From Ziziphus jujuba (lineage: Eukaryota; Streptophyta; Magnoliopsida; Rosales; Rhamnaceae), in assembly GCF_031755915.1 (NCBI RefSeq), contig NC_083389.1, positions 23,807,001 to 23,871,000 of the forward strand: 64,000 bases of DNA, given 5' to 3'. Made by a program: the position numbers and the translations under genes. The notes under the pieces are model-generated. The model made no database searches and had not been told where the DNA came from. It saw only the letters and a list, made by a program, of their open reading frames with translations. This document shows, in pieces, positions 43,887-55,867 of this stretch (positions are counted from its first letter, which is position 1; the number at the start of each line of letters is the position of its first letter).

Positions 43887-45240
43887 TTAGACTTGATCCT
43901 CATCCTTGTACATGGTCAAAACCTTTCTTGCCACCAAGCTAAGTTTGGCCCTTGAAGCTTTTAGGGTCTCAAGTTCCTCTTGTTCTTCATCTTGAATTTC
44001 TTTCTCAACAAATTCGGTTTCAACTTCGGACCCCTCACTTTCAGATTCCAATTCTCCATTGCCTTTCAGCACCATAATTCTTCGGTTTGGACATTGGTTG
44101 GCAACATGTTTTTGGCCTTGACACTTAAAACACACAATATCATGAGTTCTAGATGGTTTAGGATCAGCTTTACCTTCGGACTTTATGTTTGTGCAGGTCT
44201 GGGTCTTGTATCTTTTCTTGGCCAATTGGAGCTCTCCCCTTCTAGTTTTGGTTTTGGCTTTGATTCAAATGCGGGATTGCTTCTGCGAATACTTGAGCTC
44301 GACCTCCTGCTGGTTCCTCTAAACCGTGAGCTAGTACCCCTTCTCTTGAATTGGTTCTCAATTTTTATGGCTACATGCAACATATCTTCTAACTCCACAC
44401 ATTGTTTTAATTCCACTTGGTTAGCAATCTCTTAGTTTAAGCCTCCAAGAAACATAGCCATTGTTGCCTCACGATCCTCATTCATGCTCAACCTCATTAT
44501 GAGCATCTCCATCTCCTTGTAATAGTCCTCCACCTACTTATTTCCTTGAGATAACGATTGTAGTATTTGATAAAACATCCTATGATAATGGCTCGGCATA
44601 AATCTCTTCCTCATGGCTCCTTTCAATTGTCACCAAGTGATTATTAGTTCATCACCAACTCTCCTTCGGGTACCTTGCTCATTATTCTACCATTGTAGTG
44701 AATAATGACCAAATTCCAAAGCGGCCAACTTTACCTTCTTTGCCTTGGAACAGTTATGGCAATGAAAAATCATCTTTATATGTTCTTATCTAGGTAAGCC
44801 TCCGGATCACTTTTACCTAAAAATGGTGGTATGTTGACCTTAATATTGCCAAGGTCATCATCTTCATCTCGAACTTACCTTCCATGGCTTTGTATTCCTT
44901 AAAGTGCAAAAATATCTTTGAACTCCTCGTCGAGATTATCTCCAAAATCACCTCTTCCAAGTCCTTCCCTAAAACGTCCGCGGCCTCCTTGACCTCGACC
45001 TCGACCTCTATGAAATTCTTTCCTTGGGTTCAGGCCACCTTGGGAATGTTTAAGTCTGTCCATCCTTTGATCAAGTTAATCAAAGCAAGCATTCATCTTT
45101 TGTAGTTGTTCCAAAACTGTCAACATGCCGGTAGGTTTTCCTCCACTTCCTGTTGCTCTAGGTTCCCCTTTGAACCCCATAGATTCATCTTAAAGATTTC
45201 TTAATGAGTCTCCTCCTCTTCTCATTCTTGAATCTGTCAT
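43887..45240 (-). pseudogene. Gypsy gag remnant with CCHC knuckle
   Basis: The frame begins MTDSRMRRGGDSLRNL (45240) and passes an Arg/Gly-rich segment (RSRSRSRRPR). The capsid-like part includes AKKVKLAALEFGHYSLQW, RVGDELIITW, GAMRKRFMPSHYHRM and VEDYYKEMEMLIMRLSMNED. It reaches an RRGTSSRFRGTSRRSSSS region and the zinc knuckle CFKCQGQKHVANQC (CX2CX4HX4C, about 44140-44095). Several stops and frame changes are present. Gag would form the particle and bind element RNA. Confidence 0.85.
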
Positions 45241-46358
45241 GTTAGAGAAAATAACGCAAAGAACCTCACCAAATTCACTCCCTCACTTGGTTCACTTAAA
45301 AAGGTCTCGTTCACTCGTGTTTTCACACTAATTTTGGCTTTTTGACCCTCCTTTAAGCTCATACTCTCTTTCCTTTTTTCATTCAAAATAGTATCTCAAA
45401 GTTCTAATTAAAAACACACTTAAACAAAAACTAGATCACAAGTATGCCCTAGTTTAACTGACCAATAAAACATCACAAGGCAAACAATTACCAAAGGAAT
45501 TGTTAATGCCTAATTCTCGGCTTTCTAACCAAAAAAAAAAAGAAAAATAACAATACAATTTTTGGAATTCAATAAGGAATAGATAATAATATTAAGAAAC
45601 AAGAAATTCAAGGATATAATTTAGAGAAAAAGGATTCAAACAATGAACAAGAAACAACTCGAACAAAATATGGCATAGTTGTTGTTGTAGTTCTTGTAAT
45701 TTAGGTTTAAATCTCAAATCCTTTAACCAATTTTAATCCATTCAAGTTAGCACACAAAATTCAAATATGCAGCAAACAATATAGGCAGCAACTCCAATAA
45801 TTGTAATTGAATTTTTTAAAGCCAAACAAACTTAAATTATTTTTTTTTAACATCTTTCACAACCGGCTTTTTTCCTTTTTTTACGCCAAGACCACTTTTT
45901 TTTTTTTAAATTTTGGCTTTTTCTTCTTCTTCTTATTTTTTTTTAACTTTTTTTTATCACTACCATATTATTACCAACACAATAGCCAGTAGAATAATCA
46001 CCATTACAAAATTGCAATTCCAACTGCAATAACTTATCAATAAAATCGAAAACAAATTGCAAGTTTTAGATTCATGCAATATGTTCTCAATTTTTTTTGA
46101 ATATATGAATGCAACTAATTAAGATTAAAAAAAGTGAGGAAAAATCAACAAAAACCAAATTATTAAGAAATAATATGCAAAACAACCAACAAACTAGAAA
46201 ACAAAAATTCCGCTAAAACAACAAAACCTAATTCGGCTATGAAGAAATTTTTTTTTTTTTATGCTGAACGTGTATGAGTAAGAAAAAACCTTAACCTAAT
46301 GTTAAAATTATAGAATAATACAAAATAAATAAGATAGATCAAACCTAACCAAAAATTG
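45241..46358 (-). other. Untranslated leader of the gypsy element
   Basis: About 1.1 kb between primer site and gag start, AT-rich with T runs near 45840-45950. No coding similarity is seen. The corresponding stretch in the right-hand copy (60487-61450) is similar at its ends. Confidence 0.6.
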
Positions 46359-46370
46359 GCTCTGATACCA
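46359..46370 (-). other. Primer-binding site, initiator tRNA-Met
   Basis: Read on the minus strand, TGGTATCAGAGC is two bases from the LTR end (CA). This is an exact 12-base match to the usual plant initiator-Met site. Confidence 0.92.
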
Positions 46371-46372
46371 AA

Positions 46373-47485
46373 TGATATGAACCTAGGTCTACTTGCTCTT
46401 AAACTCGTATTAAATTAGCTCGGATCGAAATTAAGTTCAGACTCTAATGGTCATCTTGTGATTAGGGACCTTGGTATATGAGATGCCATAATCGGTGATG
46501 GATGTCCTATTGATAAGTCAAACTAAAACACTTGATCTCTATTCGATGTTTTAGGTGTTCAAAGAAAACAAAAAGAATTTTTTCTCACAATTAAATTTCT
46601 ATATGAATAATGTACTGTCTATTATTGAGAAAATAAGCCTTTAAATAGACTAGAGTCATAAAACAAAAGCCTAAATAATTAGGTAAAAAATCAGCCAATG
46701 ATAAGGAAACAAAATGTGTGGTCGAATTTGACTAACTTTCCTAATCTAATTTGTATTAATTAATTCCTTAATTTTGAAATAGAAATTAATTCGTTCAAAA
46801 TCAAAATAATCAAGTATCTACCTTCCTAAATTAATTTTTCCAGGGAATAATCAAATAAAAACCAAAATAAAAGACTATTTCCTAAAATCAAAAGTCAAGG
46901 TTCAAATTAGGAAACTAGTTAACTAGTTTTGCAACTAAGTTGTCTTAGTCCAATTACCAGCTAATTTAGGCTCCAAATCAGCTCAAATATGCCATGTAGG
47001 ATGTGAAGTTGGATTAGAATTGGTTCCCATATGTTGCCCTTGATTGGAATGATTAAAACTTGCTTGACCAACAAGGAAGGCGCTTCCCAGCAATAAATGG
47101 TGAATTTCGGCCAACATGAAGACTTATGCGCAAACATAGTAATTGAATAGCTTTGCTTCTATATTGACATGATTTCATGATCCCCTAATGAACTTGATCA
47201 TGTTCATAAGTTAACAAACTAGTCCTTTGCTGACCGGAGTCCATAGATGCACCAAAACAGCTTTCCAGGTCCATTTCTGCCTTTACAACTTGGATGCACA
47301 ATACGGGCTTTGAATACTTGGTTTTTATCATACCTTCTTGATATTTAATAACTTCTTGAATGATATTAACCAGATTGTCCTTAAACCTCTTCACTTGTGC
47401 CCTAGTAATTAGTCCCATCTTCAGCTGCATAGGATCAACACCCTAGCTAGTTATCAGTTATACGGGTAGAGGCGAATTCTCATCA
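46373..47485 (-). repeat. 5' LTR of the full-length gypsy element
   Basis: Read on the minus strand, this 1113-bp LTR starts TGATGAGAATTCGCCTCTAC and ends GACCTAGGTTCATATCA. It carries the tail-coding region (MGLITRAQVKRFKDNLVNII) and a leader-like part with aggaattaattaa repeats. Confidence 0.94.
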
Positions 47486-47490
47486 GTGAA

Positions 47491-48411
47491 TGGTTTGAAA
47501 TCCTTGAAGTAAACTCACTCGATTCATGGTAATTTAACTTGCAAATATATGTGTCTTTATCATTCAAATTTCAATGTTGCTTTGCCTTGGACAAAATGTC
47601 TTTGGGCTCAGCTTATTCCTCCTTCACATTTTTTGTTTTATTGGAGATTTCTTTCTTTAATAGATTCTTGTTTATTAGGTTTTATGTCAAAGAGGTTTCA
47701 ATTTGGCTTCGTGATGTCCTCTTTGTAAGCATACAGTTGAGACAACTTCTTATCTATTTATTTAATGTCCTTATGTTACTGCTATTTAAGATTTTGTTAT
47801 GTTGAAGTTTGGTGTTAACTTTAATTTATCAGGTTCTCTTTTGCTTCTATTTCAATAGGCTACTTACTTCTTTTACTTCTTAGGCTTAGAATCTTTTATG
47901 GGGTGCTATTATTTCTAGATTTTTGGAGATTTAGTTTACTAGGAATTGGGCTATTTGGCTGATGATTTGATTCCAATTTTACATGCCTTAAGTTTTATTA
48001 GTGGTGCTATTATGGAAGTCAATAGCTTGCACTTGGGTTTTATGAGGAATTCTATTCATGAGCTTTTGCTTCTGAGGAGTTTGAAGGTTAAACCTAAAGC
48101 TCCTAGTATGCCAATATAATTCCTATTCATTGGAGTTTACCTCCTTCTGATTGGTTCAATGTTAATATTGATGCCACTATACCTGGAAATCCATGTCTAG
48201 CTAAGGGTGGTGGCATTTTTCAAAATAGTAGTGGTTTTTTTCATGGTTGTTTCCCTCTCACTGTAAGTGTGGCTTAGTCTTATGAGGTAGAGCTAGCAAC
48301 AACTATTCTTGCATTGGAGCGTACTCATAGGTTTTTTTGAAATAAGATTTGGTTAAAATGTAATTCTAGTTATTTAGTTCACTTATTCTCTTCGAAGTCT
48401 TTCTTAGAGTT
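47491..48411 (+). pseudogene. LINE-A segment 3: zf-RVT and RNase H start
   Basis: In several frames it gives GNLTCKYMCLYHSNFNVALP, WTKCLWAQLIPPSHFLFYWR, then SIHELLLLRSLKVKPKAP and the RNase H part PSDWFNVNIDATIPGN, KGGGIFQNSSGFFHGCFPLT, YEVELATTILALERTH and NKIWLKCNSSYLVHLFSSKS. The last residues continue at 57697. Stops are common. This is the C-terminal third of the same LINE as segments 1 and 2. Confidence 0.8.
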
Positions 48412-48455
48412 TGTGGCAATGTTAGCCACATTTTTATGTAAACCCATGGCAAATT
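48412..48455 (+). repeat. Copia 5' LTR, first part
   Basis: TGTGGCAATGTTAGCCACAT and the following 20 bases match the start of the 3' LTR at 55868. The match then stops at an insertion beginning tgtaacaactc. Confidence 0.75.
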
Positions 48456-51317
48456 GTAACAACTCATCCAAGAAAAACATCTAGATTTTAAATTTTTATC
48501 AAGGTTGACTAAGTGGATAGTTAATGGGTCTCAAATTTGACTTTTTATATGGTTAAGAATTTTGGTTTGACCAGTATGTCATAGTGTAGAGCTAGTCGAT
48601 ATGAGTTCGTACACTGGCGGCACACGTAATTTTGAATTACAATTAAAAAGTTATGGTTTCGAAAAATTTTAAACAAAATATTTTATCAGTATCTAAACCA
48701 GTCCTTATTTTTGTCTATTAGTGATCTAAAGGCTTATATATACATACGAAACCATGCTTTCATGAAACAAATTGTAAAATATCCAAAAAAAAAAAAAAAA
48801 TCCCGAAAGCCCTCCTAAGACTCATGGAACCTGAATCAGATCAACTTAACTTGTTTTATCACCAAACTAGGTTAAGTCGGTTTTGATCACTTTTCAATTT
48901 TGATCACTGGCAAGACCACCTCTGGGTGATTGAGTTGCCAAATTTTCAAACCAAACCACCAATTGAGGCTTGGGATGGCTGTTTGAGGTCGGCAGTAGTG
49001 GTTTGACATTTTTGTTGTTTTCTTCATTTTTTAACTGTAACAGTCTGACCATACCTCTCTCCTCCCATCTTTGGACCCTCTAAATCCATTCTCATGCTCT
49101 GTTTGCCAAGATTTTTCATGATTTGAGATATTTATCAACATGAAGTTTTGTGGAGTTTTCCAATGAGTTTTTCAGCCATTGATGATATTTTTGGATCATG
49201 GTGAGCTTAGATTCTTGTTACCCATTCCACAAACTTTCCATTGATATAAAGTTTGTAAGTTTTGGGTTTGATAATTTTTCCATTGTTGGGTTAATTAATT
49301 AAATGCATGGATAAAAATTGGACCATGTATGGATACAATTGGACAAAATTGAAATTGGATTTGCGTAATTAGGTGTCAATATGATTCAATGTAATGTTTT
49401 AATTTCATTAAATTGGCCTTGAAATGGAAGATCCAAATTTTGGATACTGGGTCCTAAGGGTTCATGATATAATTGGACCATTAATTGTTCAATTTACGAA
49501 ATTTTATAGATGTATAAATCATTTTAAGACATTTGGTATGCAATGTATTTGGTTTAGTTATTAAAGCCTAAATAATATTTTATTATATTACAAACTCTCG
49601 TATTAGGCTTGGAGGTGTTACTAGGGAAGAGCAGAAGTGAGCATCAGTGGTTTCTAAGAGTGGTTTATATTTTTAAACAATTTTTGGGCAATATCAGTAC
49701 AATTATATATATATATACATGCTTTGAATATTTTATATATATGGTTTAATTTAAATACTTATTGTATATATGTATAAATATATGCTTTTACATATATATG
49801 TTATCATTTCATGTGGTTTTTGATAAGATTTTATATGGTTTTAAATTAAAATGAGTTTATTGAAAATTTGATTTTTTTTTTTTTAAATATCTGAGTGTTT
49901 GAATTGATGTTTTATTCCCTTTGAAAAATAATGATTTTAAGAAAATGAATTTAAAATTGTATATTTTTAAACATGTTTAAGTGTTTATATTTCTAAATGC
50001 TTAAAAATGGTTTATGGTAATATATATATTTCCTTGTTGGTATTTATATTTTGTTACGAAATGATGACTTTAAATATTTGGAGCATTTAAACAAATGGTT
50101 AGGTTTGAATATTGAACTCCGGTTTATGATACTATACTTGTTTGGGAAAAGATATTAACTATGATTTTGAAAAATGGTTTATAAATACTGCAATGTTTTT
50201 TTTAAAAGTGTACCATATAGTACCAGTGGTTCTGTTAATGTTATTAGACGCATGCGTACTTAGTCATCCTATGTATACTCCCAATATTAAAGAATGACAT
50301 TGAGTTGTATGCCATTCTCTTGAAGTAATGAAGAGTTATGTGCCATTTCTTTGTGACCATAAGGTGACAGGTTGTCATGATATGAGAGAATGGTACTGTG
50401 TTTTATGCCTTCTTTCAGCGTGATAATGAGTTGTGTGCCACTCCCTTATGATGTTGGTTTCTATATGTCTCTTTATTGTCTAGTGTGTTTTGGGGATTGC
50501 ATGCACCATCTGATAGCATTAGGTATATCCTATAGATATTGTATCTATTTTTTCTGATATACATGTTTTGGTAGTTTTATTGCATTTCATTATTATTTAT
50601 AAATTATGATTATATTTTTTATTATCTAACATTAAATTTATATTTCAGTTGGTTAACAATATTTTAAAAATTTTAATTATGAAATGCTCTTTCTATGATA
50701 TTGTTTGGGGTATAAATTGGGTTTTGTGAAATGTTTTTAGAAAAAGAAACTTTTGAAAAGAGTGAAAGTAAGGTCTTAAGTGAAAATTTTTGAATTATAT
50801 ATGACTATTTTCGTATTATTAATTTGTTCCACTTATTCAGTTTGTCACATAGTTTTATATTTCTAATTGTTCCCCTAGGCCTCAGCTGATAGGTTATGCC
50901 ACACTATGTCTCATATCTCCACCATCTTCGTAGAATATCATCATCTCATATATTTATCATCATCGTTATTCCATTGTTAATGTATTTTCCTTTTTGTGTA
51001 CTTTTGTTGGATTTATCATTTATGTGATATTTTATTTAATCTTAAATTTTTACATCTCTTAGTTGGTTTGGTGGATTGAACTAATATGTATGACTCTCAT
51101 CGTATTTTCTTTCTCTTGGTTCCTTATGATGATGATTTTCATGGAAATTTTATCAATAGCATTTATGATATATATATTTTTTATACTGTTAGGTTATATC
51201 CACTTTATGAGAAGGTCCCACTAGACTCTCGGCATCGATTTGGTGGTGTTTACCAAGGTGGGACCTCCTCATAAAATGGATATAATACAACAATATAACT
51301 AAAATATATTAGGCTTG
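48456..51317 (+). mobile_element. Unclassified 2.9-kb insertion in the copia 5' LTR
   Basis: The block starts TGTAACAACTCATCCAAG, a start common in plant LTRs, and interrupts the copia LTR, whose alignment resumes at about 51318. It has no protein-coding similarity. It contains degenerate repeats of the type 'gagttgtatgccattc.ctt' around 50290-50450 and ends near a strong inverted repeat at 51194-51285. A solo or defective LTR element is likely. The right end and target duplication could not be fixed, and part of the host LTR is missing. Confidence 0.5.
51194..51285. repeat. 28-bp inverted repeat (hairpin)
   Basis: The left arm at 51194-51221 (ttatatccactttatgagaa..) and the right arm at 51258-51285 (..cctcataaaatggatataa) are inverted copies matching at about 26 of 28 positions, with a 36-base loop. 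The transcript would fold into a long stem. It may be a small foldback element or a terminator-like structure inside the LTR. Confidence 0.8.
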
Positions 51318-51868
51318 CCTTATCTCAAATGTATTCAAATAAAGTTTAAAAGCCATCTTAGGTCATGGATTAAAAAAGGAACTTAAAGAGCCTGGGGTGT
51401 TTTACCTCCTTAGAGAAGCTTGGTAATATGTTAGCTTGGATTTGACCTAATTTTTAACCAATGAAGCATATAACCAGTGCCAAGCCATGAGGGGATTACT
51501 TCATCATACGGAAAGTTATGTGAGAGAGGCAAATGTCAAGCATCCATTTGACCATGGGTATGACATTGCATTCAAACCATTGGTTGCTTCATTTTGAAGC
51601 ACTATTCTCATTTACTCATATGGTCTAACTTTAGTTCCTACTTGTTTTGTCTATAATATATTGATAATTAGTATGAATGATAACTAAGTTCTTTTGGCTT
51701 ATTTTTGGCATCATAAAAAGAAAAAACACCATCATAAACCCATCGGTTTGAACAAGAAGCTTAAAGTTGCATACTTTATTGCATAGTCAGAGCCAAACTT
51801 CAAATAAAATCTCATAACCACCAACTAAACACTTCAAATCTTCTCTAGAACCAACCTTACCTCTTTCA
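51318..51868 (+). repeat. Copia 5' LTR, second part
   Basis: From aagtttaaaagccatcttag to ccttacctctttca it follows the 3' LTR (56026-56560) closely. Shared phrases include gagagaggcaaatgtcaagc and aactaagttcttttggct. Confidence 0.82.
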
Positions 51869-51871
51869 TGT

Positions 51872-51883
51872 TAGTATCATAGC
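51872..51883 (+). other. Copia primer-binding site, initiator tRNA-Met type
   Basis: TAGTATCATAGC matches TGGTATCAGAGC at 10 of 12 positions and begins four bases after the LTR end. Confidence 0.65.
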
Positions 51884-52379
51884 TTTGTTCAATCCTTTGT
51901 TAAGCAAGTTTATGTGAGAATCTAAAAAGTGCCCATCGGTTTCAATAGCTTCCCTCATTTTTTAGCCCCTTAACCATAATTGTTTAATAGCCAATTGTTC
52001 AATTTCGTCTATAAAAATGAAAGCTTATTTGCACGCTTATGACTTTTGAGAGTTTACCGAGTATAACTATGAATTATAACCCTTGAGAGCTAGTGCTTCT
52101 ATCATCCAAATCAAGCTCTACATTGAAGAAAATGCTAGACCTTTCAAAACTTTCATGGTAATTAGGTAGTTGTGATTAATGAAATCTTCAAAAGAACGAT
52201 GACATGCTTTACTCCAAATGAAGCCTTAAAGAATCTCCAAGAAGAGTTCAAAGGCAATACAAGAACAAAGCAGATGTAGAGTCTTAATCTAAGAAGTGAA
52301 TTTAAGAACCTAAAAATTGGTAGAGGATGAACCCATGAATGATTTTTCAAACAAAATCATGAAAGTTGCAAGTTAAATA

Positions 52380-53300
52380 AGGTTGCTTGGTGAAATTTTT
52401 CATGATCAAAGGATTACTGAAAAGATTCTAATCTATCTTCCTGAAAAGTTTGAGTCGAAGATATCTTCTTAGAAGAAACAAAAGACCTCTCACAAATCTC
52501 TTTGGTAGAACCACTTAATGCCTTACAAGCTATCAAACAAAGAAGAACTTTGAGGTAGCAAGGTGAATACTTAAACTGAGGCAGCATTTGCCATAAGAAA
52601 GAAAGAAAAAAGTAGTTTTCAAAGACAAAATAAAAGCAAGGACAACTTGTTTTAAGGAGGGGAGAAGAAGATATATAAACTTTTCTTCAGTTGCAAGAAA
52701 CAAGGTCATTTAGTTAAGGCTTGTTGGCCGAGACTGAATGTTCAATGCAAGATTTGCAAAAAAATTTATCATGTAGAAAAAGTTTTCTAGAAAAGGAATG
52801 AAAGACAAGAAGCTAGGTATGTTCAGGAACTAGTGAATAGCAATATCAAGCATGAGCATACATTCACAGCAACTTACAATCTTGAGCTCAAGCAAAGATG
52901 CATGAAGACTTGATTGCAGTTGTACAACCACATTAGCTGTAACCTTGAGCTGTTTGTAAATTTTGACAACAGAATTACAACAAAAATCAAGGCAGCAAAT
53001 GGCTAAGTCATGCAGGCACAAGGTAGAGGTGATATTATCATCAAAACCTCTAAAGGCATGACACGTATCATTGGTGTTCTCTTTGTGCCAAACATGTCCA
53101 AGAACTTACTTAGTATGCCATAACTCATGAAGAAAAGCTATACTTTGAAGTATTTGGATGAGTGTTATGAAATGTTAAAAGATGGAAAAATGATACTAAT
53201 AGTACATATGAAAGAACATAGCCTTGTAGTTGATTTTGAGCTCCAAAATCAATTGGTTTTGGGAGCCAATATTGAAGAAGAATAAAAGCTGTGGCTTAGA
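52380..53300 (+). pseudogene. Copia gag and protease-region remnant
   Basis: Translations include FSCKKQGHLVKACWPRLNVQ and CKICKKIYHVEKV (zinc-knuckle pieces), then FVNFDNRITTKIKAANG, GMTRIIGVLFVPNMSKNLLS and ELQNQLVLGANIEEE, the conserved stretch between copia Gag and integrase. The frames are broken by many stops and shifts. The catalytic protease triad is not convincing. Confidence 0.6.
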
Positions 53301-54160
53301 AAGTTCGACCCTTACAACTATGTAACTTTGAAGTAGATGCAAGCACAACAAATGTAGAAAATCTACCATAAATTCATGAACATGAAACTGTATCCCAAAT
53401 ATGTTAATTTGGCAAGCTCACAAAGCAACTATTTCCAATGGCAAGGTTAGCGAGATCCAAAGACAAGCTTTAATTGGTGTACTCAAATGTATGTGGACTT
53501 ATGAATCAAGCAACACATGTAGGTAGAAGATATTTTATGATTTTCATTGATGATTACTAAAGAAAATGTTAGATTTAGTTCCTCAAGAAAAAATCAAATG
53601 TAATAACCACATTTTAAGAGTTTAAAACACTTATAGAAAACCAAGCTCGAATAACAATCAAGGTGTTAAGAACTGACAATGAAGGAGAGTATATTTCAAA
53701 TGCTTTCCAAGACATTTGCAAGCAAGCAGTGCAAGCAAGCAGACAATATCAGCTTATAACTCCATACACACCGTAGTAAAAATGATGTGAGTGAAAGGAA
53801 GAATATAACCATAATGGAGATCGCAAGATGCTTGCTAAATGAGAAGCACCTTCCTAAGAATTTTTAGGCTAAATGTAAATATAAGTGTATACCTTCTTAA
53901 TAGAATTTTAAGCAAGAAATTGATTTAAGAATTCCAAAGGAACTATGGTATGGCTTTAAACCTTCAATTGATCATTTAGAAGTGTTTGGCAGTGTGAATT
54001 ATACATATGTTATTGAAGCAAAGAGGCCCAAGAAAGACAAGAAAGCAATTGTTGGCATTTTAGTTGGATATAACTACATTTTAAAGGGCCATAAAATATG
54101 ACTTCTCTAGGAAGCAAGTGGTTATATTTCATGGCGATATTAGTTGAGGAGAATGTTTAT
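53301..54160 (+). pseudogene. Copia integrase remnant
   Basis: Recognisable pieces are LWLRKFDPYNYVTLK, a core-like segment, then SERKNITIMEIARCLLNEKH and LPKNF, IPKELWYGFKPSIDHLEVFG and KKDKKAIVGILVGYN. This is the usual copia integrase order. Stops occur every few dozen codons. Integrase would insert the DNA copy. Confidence 0.68.
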
Positions 54161-54479
54161 GGGGGTTGGAATGGCAAAGAAGTGCATTCAAGCACTTATA
54201 TTTGGTCAAAAACTCTAACTTCATGATAACAAAATGACTTTGATGTTGAAATAGAAGATGATGATGACGTGATGATCCAGTAAATGAATTTCATGTTAGT
54301 AAATGAGGTACAATGTCACCTAAAGAATTATATGAGAGAGCAAGCTTGATAGCACATGATCCAACAACATTTAGTGAGGCTTCACAAAATCAAGAATGGT
54401 AAGATACAAAGAAGGAGGAGATAAGCATAATTTAGAAGAACAATACTTGTAGTCTAGTACCAAGATCAATAGTAGGACA

Positions 54480-55110
54480 TGTGTTTAGAGTCAAATGAGT
54501 GTATAGAACTAAACTAAACCTTGATGGAACCTTGAACAAGCATAAAGTAAGACTAGTTGTTAAAGGCTATGTACAACATATGGCATTAAGTGAACCATTT
54601 GCATCCGTGGCCAGAAATGAAACAATTAAACTTCTTCTAGCCATTGTAGCAAACAGCTCATAGAAGATATACCATCTAGATGTCAAACCTACCTTTCTAA
54701 CTGCTATTTTGGAAGAATAAGTCTATGTAGAACAAAGGCTTTTTCAAAGATAGAAAGGAGGAGAAGGTTTACAAGTTACACAAAGCTCTATACGACCTTA
54801 AGCGAGCACCAACAGTATGATATAATAAACTTGATGAATTTTTGGTAAATGAAGGCTTTGTGAGAAGTGAGAATGAACCTACTGTCTACGTTACAACAAG
54901 TTTAACTACAGATAAGATGGTAATCTCCTTATATGTTGATGATTTACTCATAACATTTTGTGATGATCAAGCCATACAACGATTTTAAAGCAAAATGAAG
55001 CATACATTTAACATGTCCAACCTTGGATCAATGCATTACTTTCTTAACATGCAAACATGCAAAAGGCATTTTTTTATCTCAGAAGCTCACAATAGAAAGT
55101 GCTTTGAAAG
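54480..55110 (+). pseudogene. Copia reverse-transcriptase remnant
   Basis: Pieces include TKLNLDGTLNKHKVRLVVKG-like sequence near 54510, EPFASVARNETIKLLLAIVA, LDEFLVNEGFVRSENEPTVY and MVISLYVDDLLITF (YVDD catalytic motif, about 54929-54946), then LGSMHYFL. The motif spacing fits copia polymerase. Stops and shifts are present throughout. Confidence 0.75.
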
Positions 55111-55404
55111 GCACCGACTCCCTTCTTACTAACAGCACAGCTAGGTGCTAGCACTCGATTAGTAACGGTGGTAATCGCTTGGTTCATAAAAGTTTGATTA
55201 TTAGTTTACTATACTTTTATGCATTGAAACTTGATATTATGTTTGTTACAAGTATGTTATCAACATTTATGAGTTTATCATCATAAAACCATTACCAAGC
55301 GGTAAGGAGAGTATTAAGAAGTGTCAAAGGGATGACCAAACATTGGTGTTTGATATAAGTGTGTACATGAAATCAATTTAGTTAGATTTTATAATAGTGA
55401 CTAG

Positions 55405-55867
55405 GTGGGTAGTTTAAAGGATATGAAGAGCACCTTTGGATACTTGTTCATATTTGATTCAAGTCCATTTTTAGGGAGTTCACACATGAAAGAATCAATA
55501 TCATCCAATGGCAGGGGCAAAATACATCAAAGCTTTAACAGTATTAAATCAATCTGTTTAGTTAAGGAAAAATTGCTAGGAGCCTTGAGATGCAAGCAAG
55601 AGAATCCAATCATCATCTATTATGATAACACTTCATCGATTGTAATAGCCAAGAATCCAATTCAACATAAAAGAACTAAGCACATTCCTGTCAAATACCA
55701 TAGCATAAGAGAAGTCGAGAGAAACAAGCAAACTTGCTTGGTATGTTGTTCAACACAAGATCAACTTAATGATATTCTCACCAAATCATTATGAAAAGAA
55801 AGGTTTGAGAAGTGGAAAATTATGTTGAATGTAATACCTAGCATTGCCAAAGAGGAGTGTTAAAGTT
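55405..55867 (+). pseudogene. Copia RNase H remnant
   Basis: One open frame of 129 codons (55405-55794) gives STFGYLFIFDSSPFLGSSHM, IIIYYDNTSSIVIAKNPIQH, KRTKHIPVKYHSIREV and STQDQLNDILTKSL. The copia RNase H signature (DN..A..NP..H.RTKHI) is clear. It is the best-preserved part of the element. The purine-rich aaagaggagtgttaaag before 55868 is the probable polypurine tract. Confidence 0.82.

Larger units (their letters stand above)
39512..47490 (-). mobile_element. Full-length Ty3/gypsy retrotransposon (39517-47485)
   Basis: A 7969-bp element in minus orientation is flanked by a perfect 5-bp duplication GTGAA (39512-39516 and 47486-47490). It has two LTRs of about 1.1 kb, an initiator-Met primer site, a polypurine tract, and domains in the Ty3/gypsy order Gag, protease, reverse transcriptase, RNase H, integrase. 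Every coding domain has stops or shifts, so it is inactive. The C-terminal tail is encoded across the polypurine tract into the 3' LTR, and its GPITRAQAK motif resembles the targeting tail of CRM-clade chromoviruses. The clade assignment is inference from that tail. It inserted into LINE-A. Confidence 0.95.

Noticed and set aside
43980..44435. 151-codon plus-strand frame in the gypsy element
   Set aside because: It is antisense to the gag linker and zinc-knuckle region; the minus strand has the recognisable CFKCQGQKHVANQC motif.
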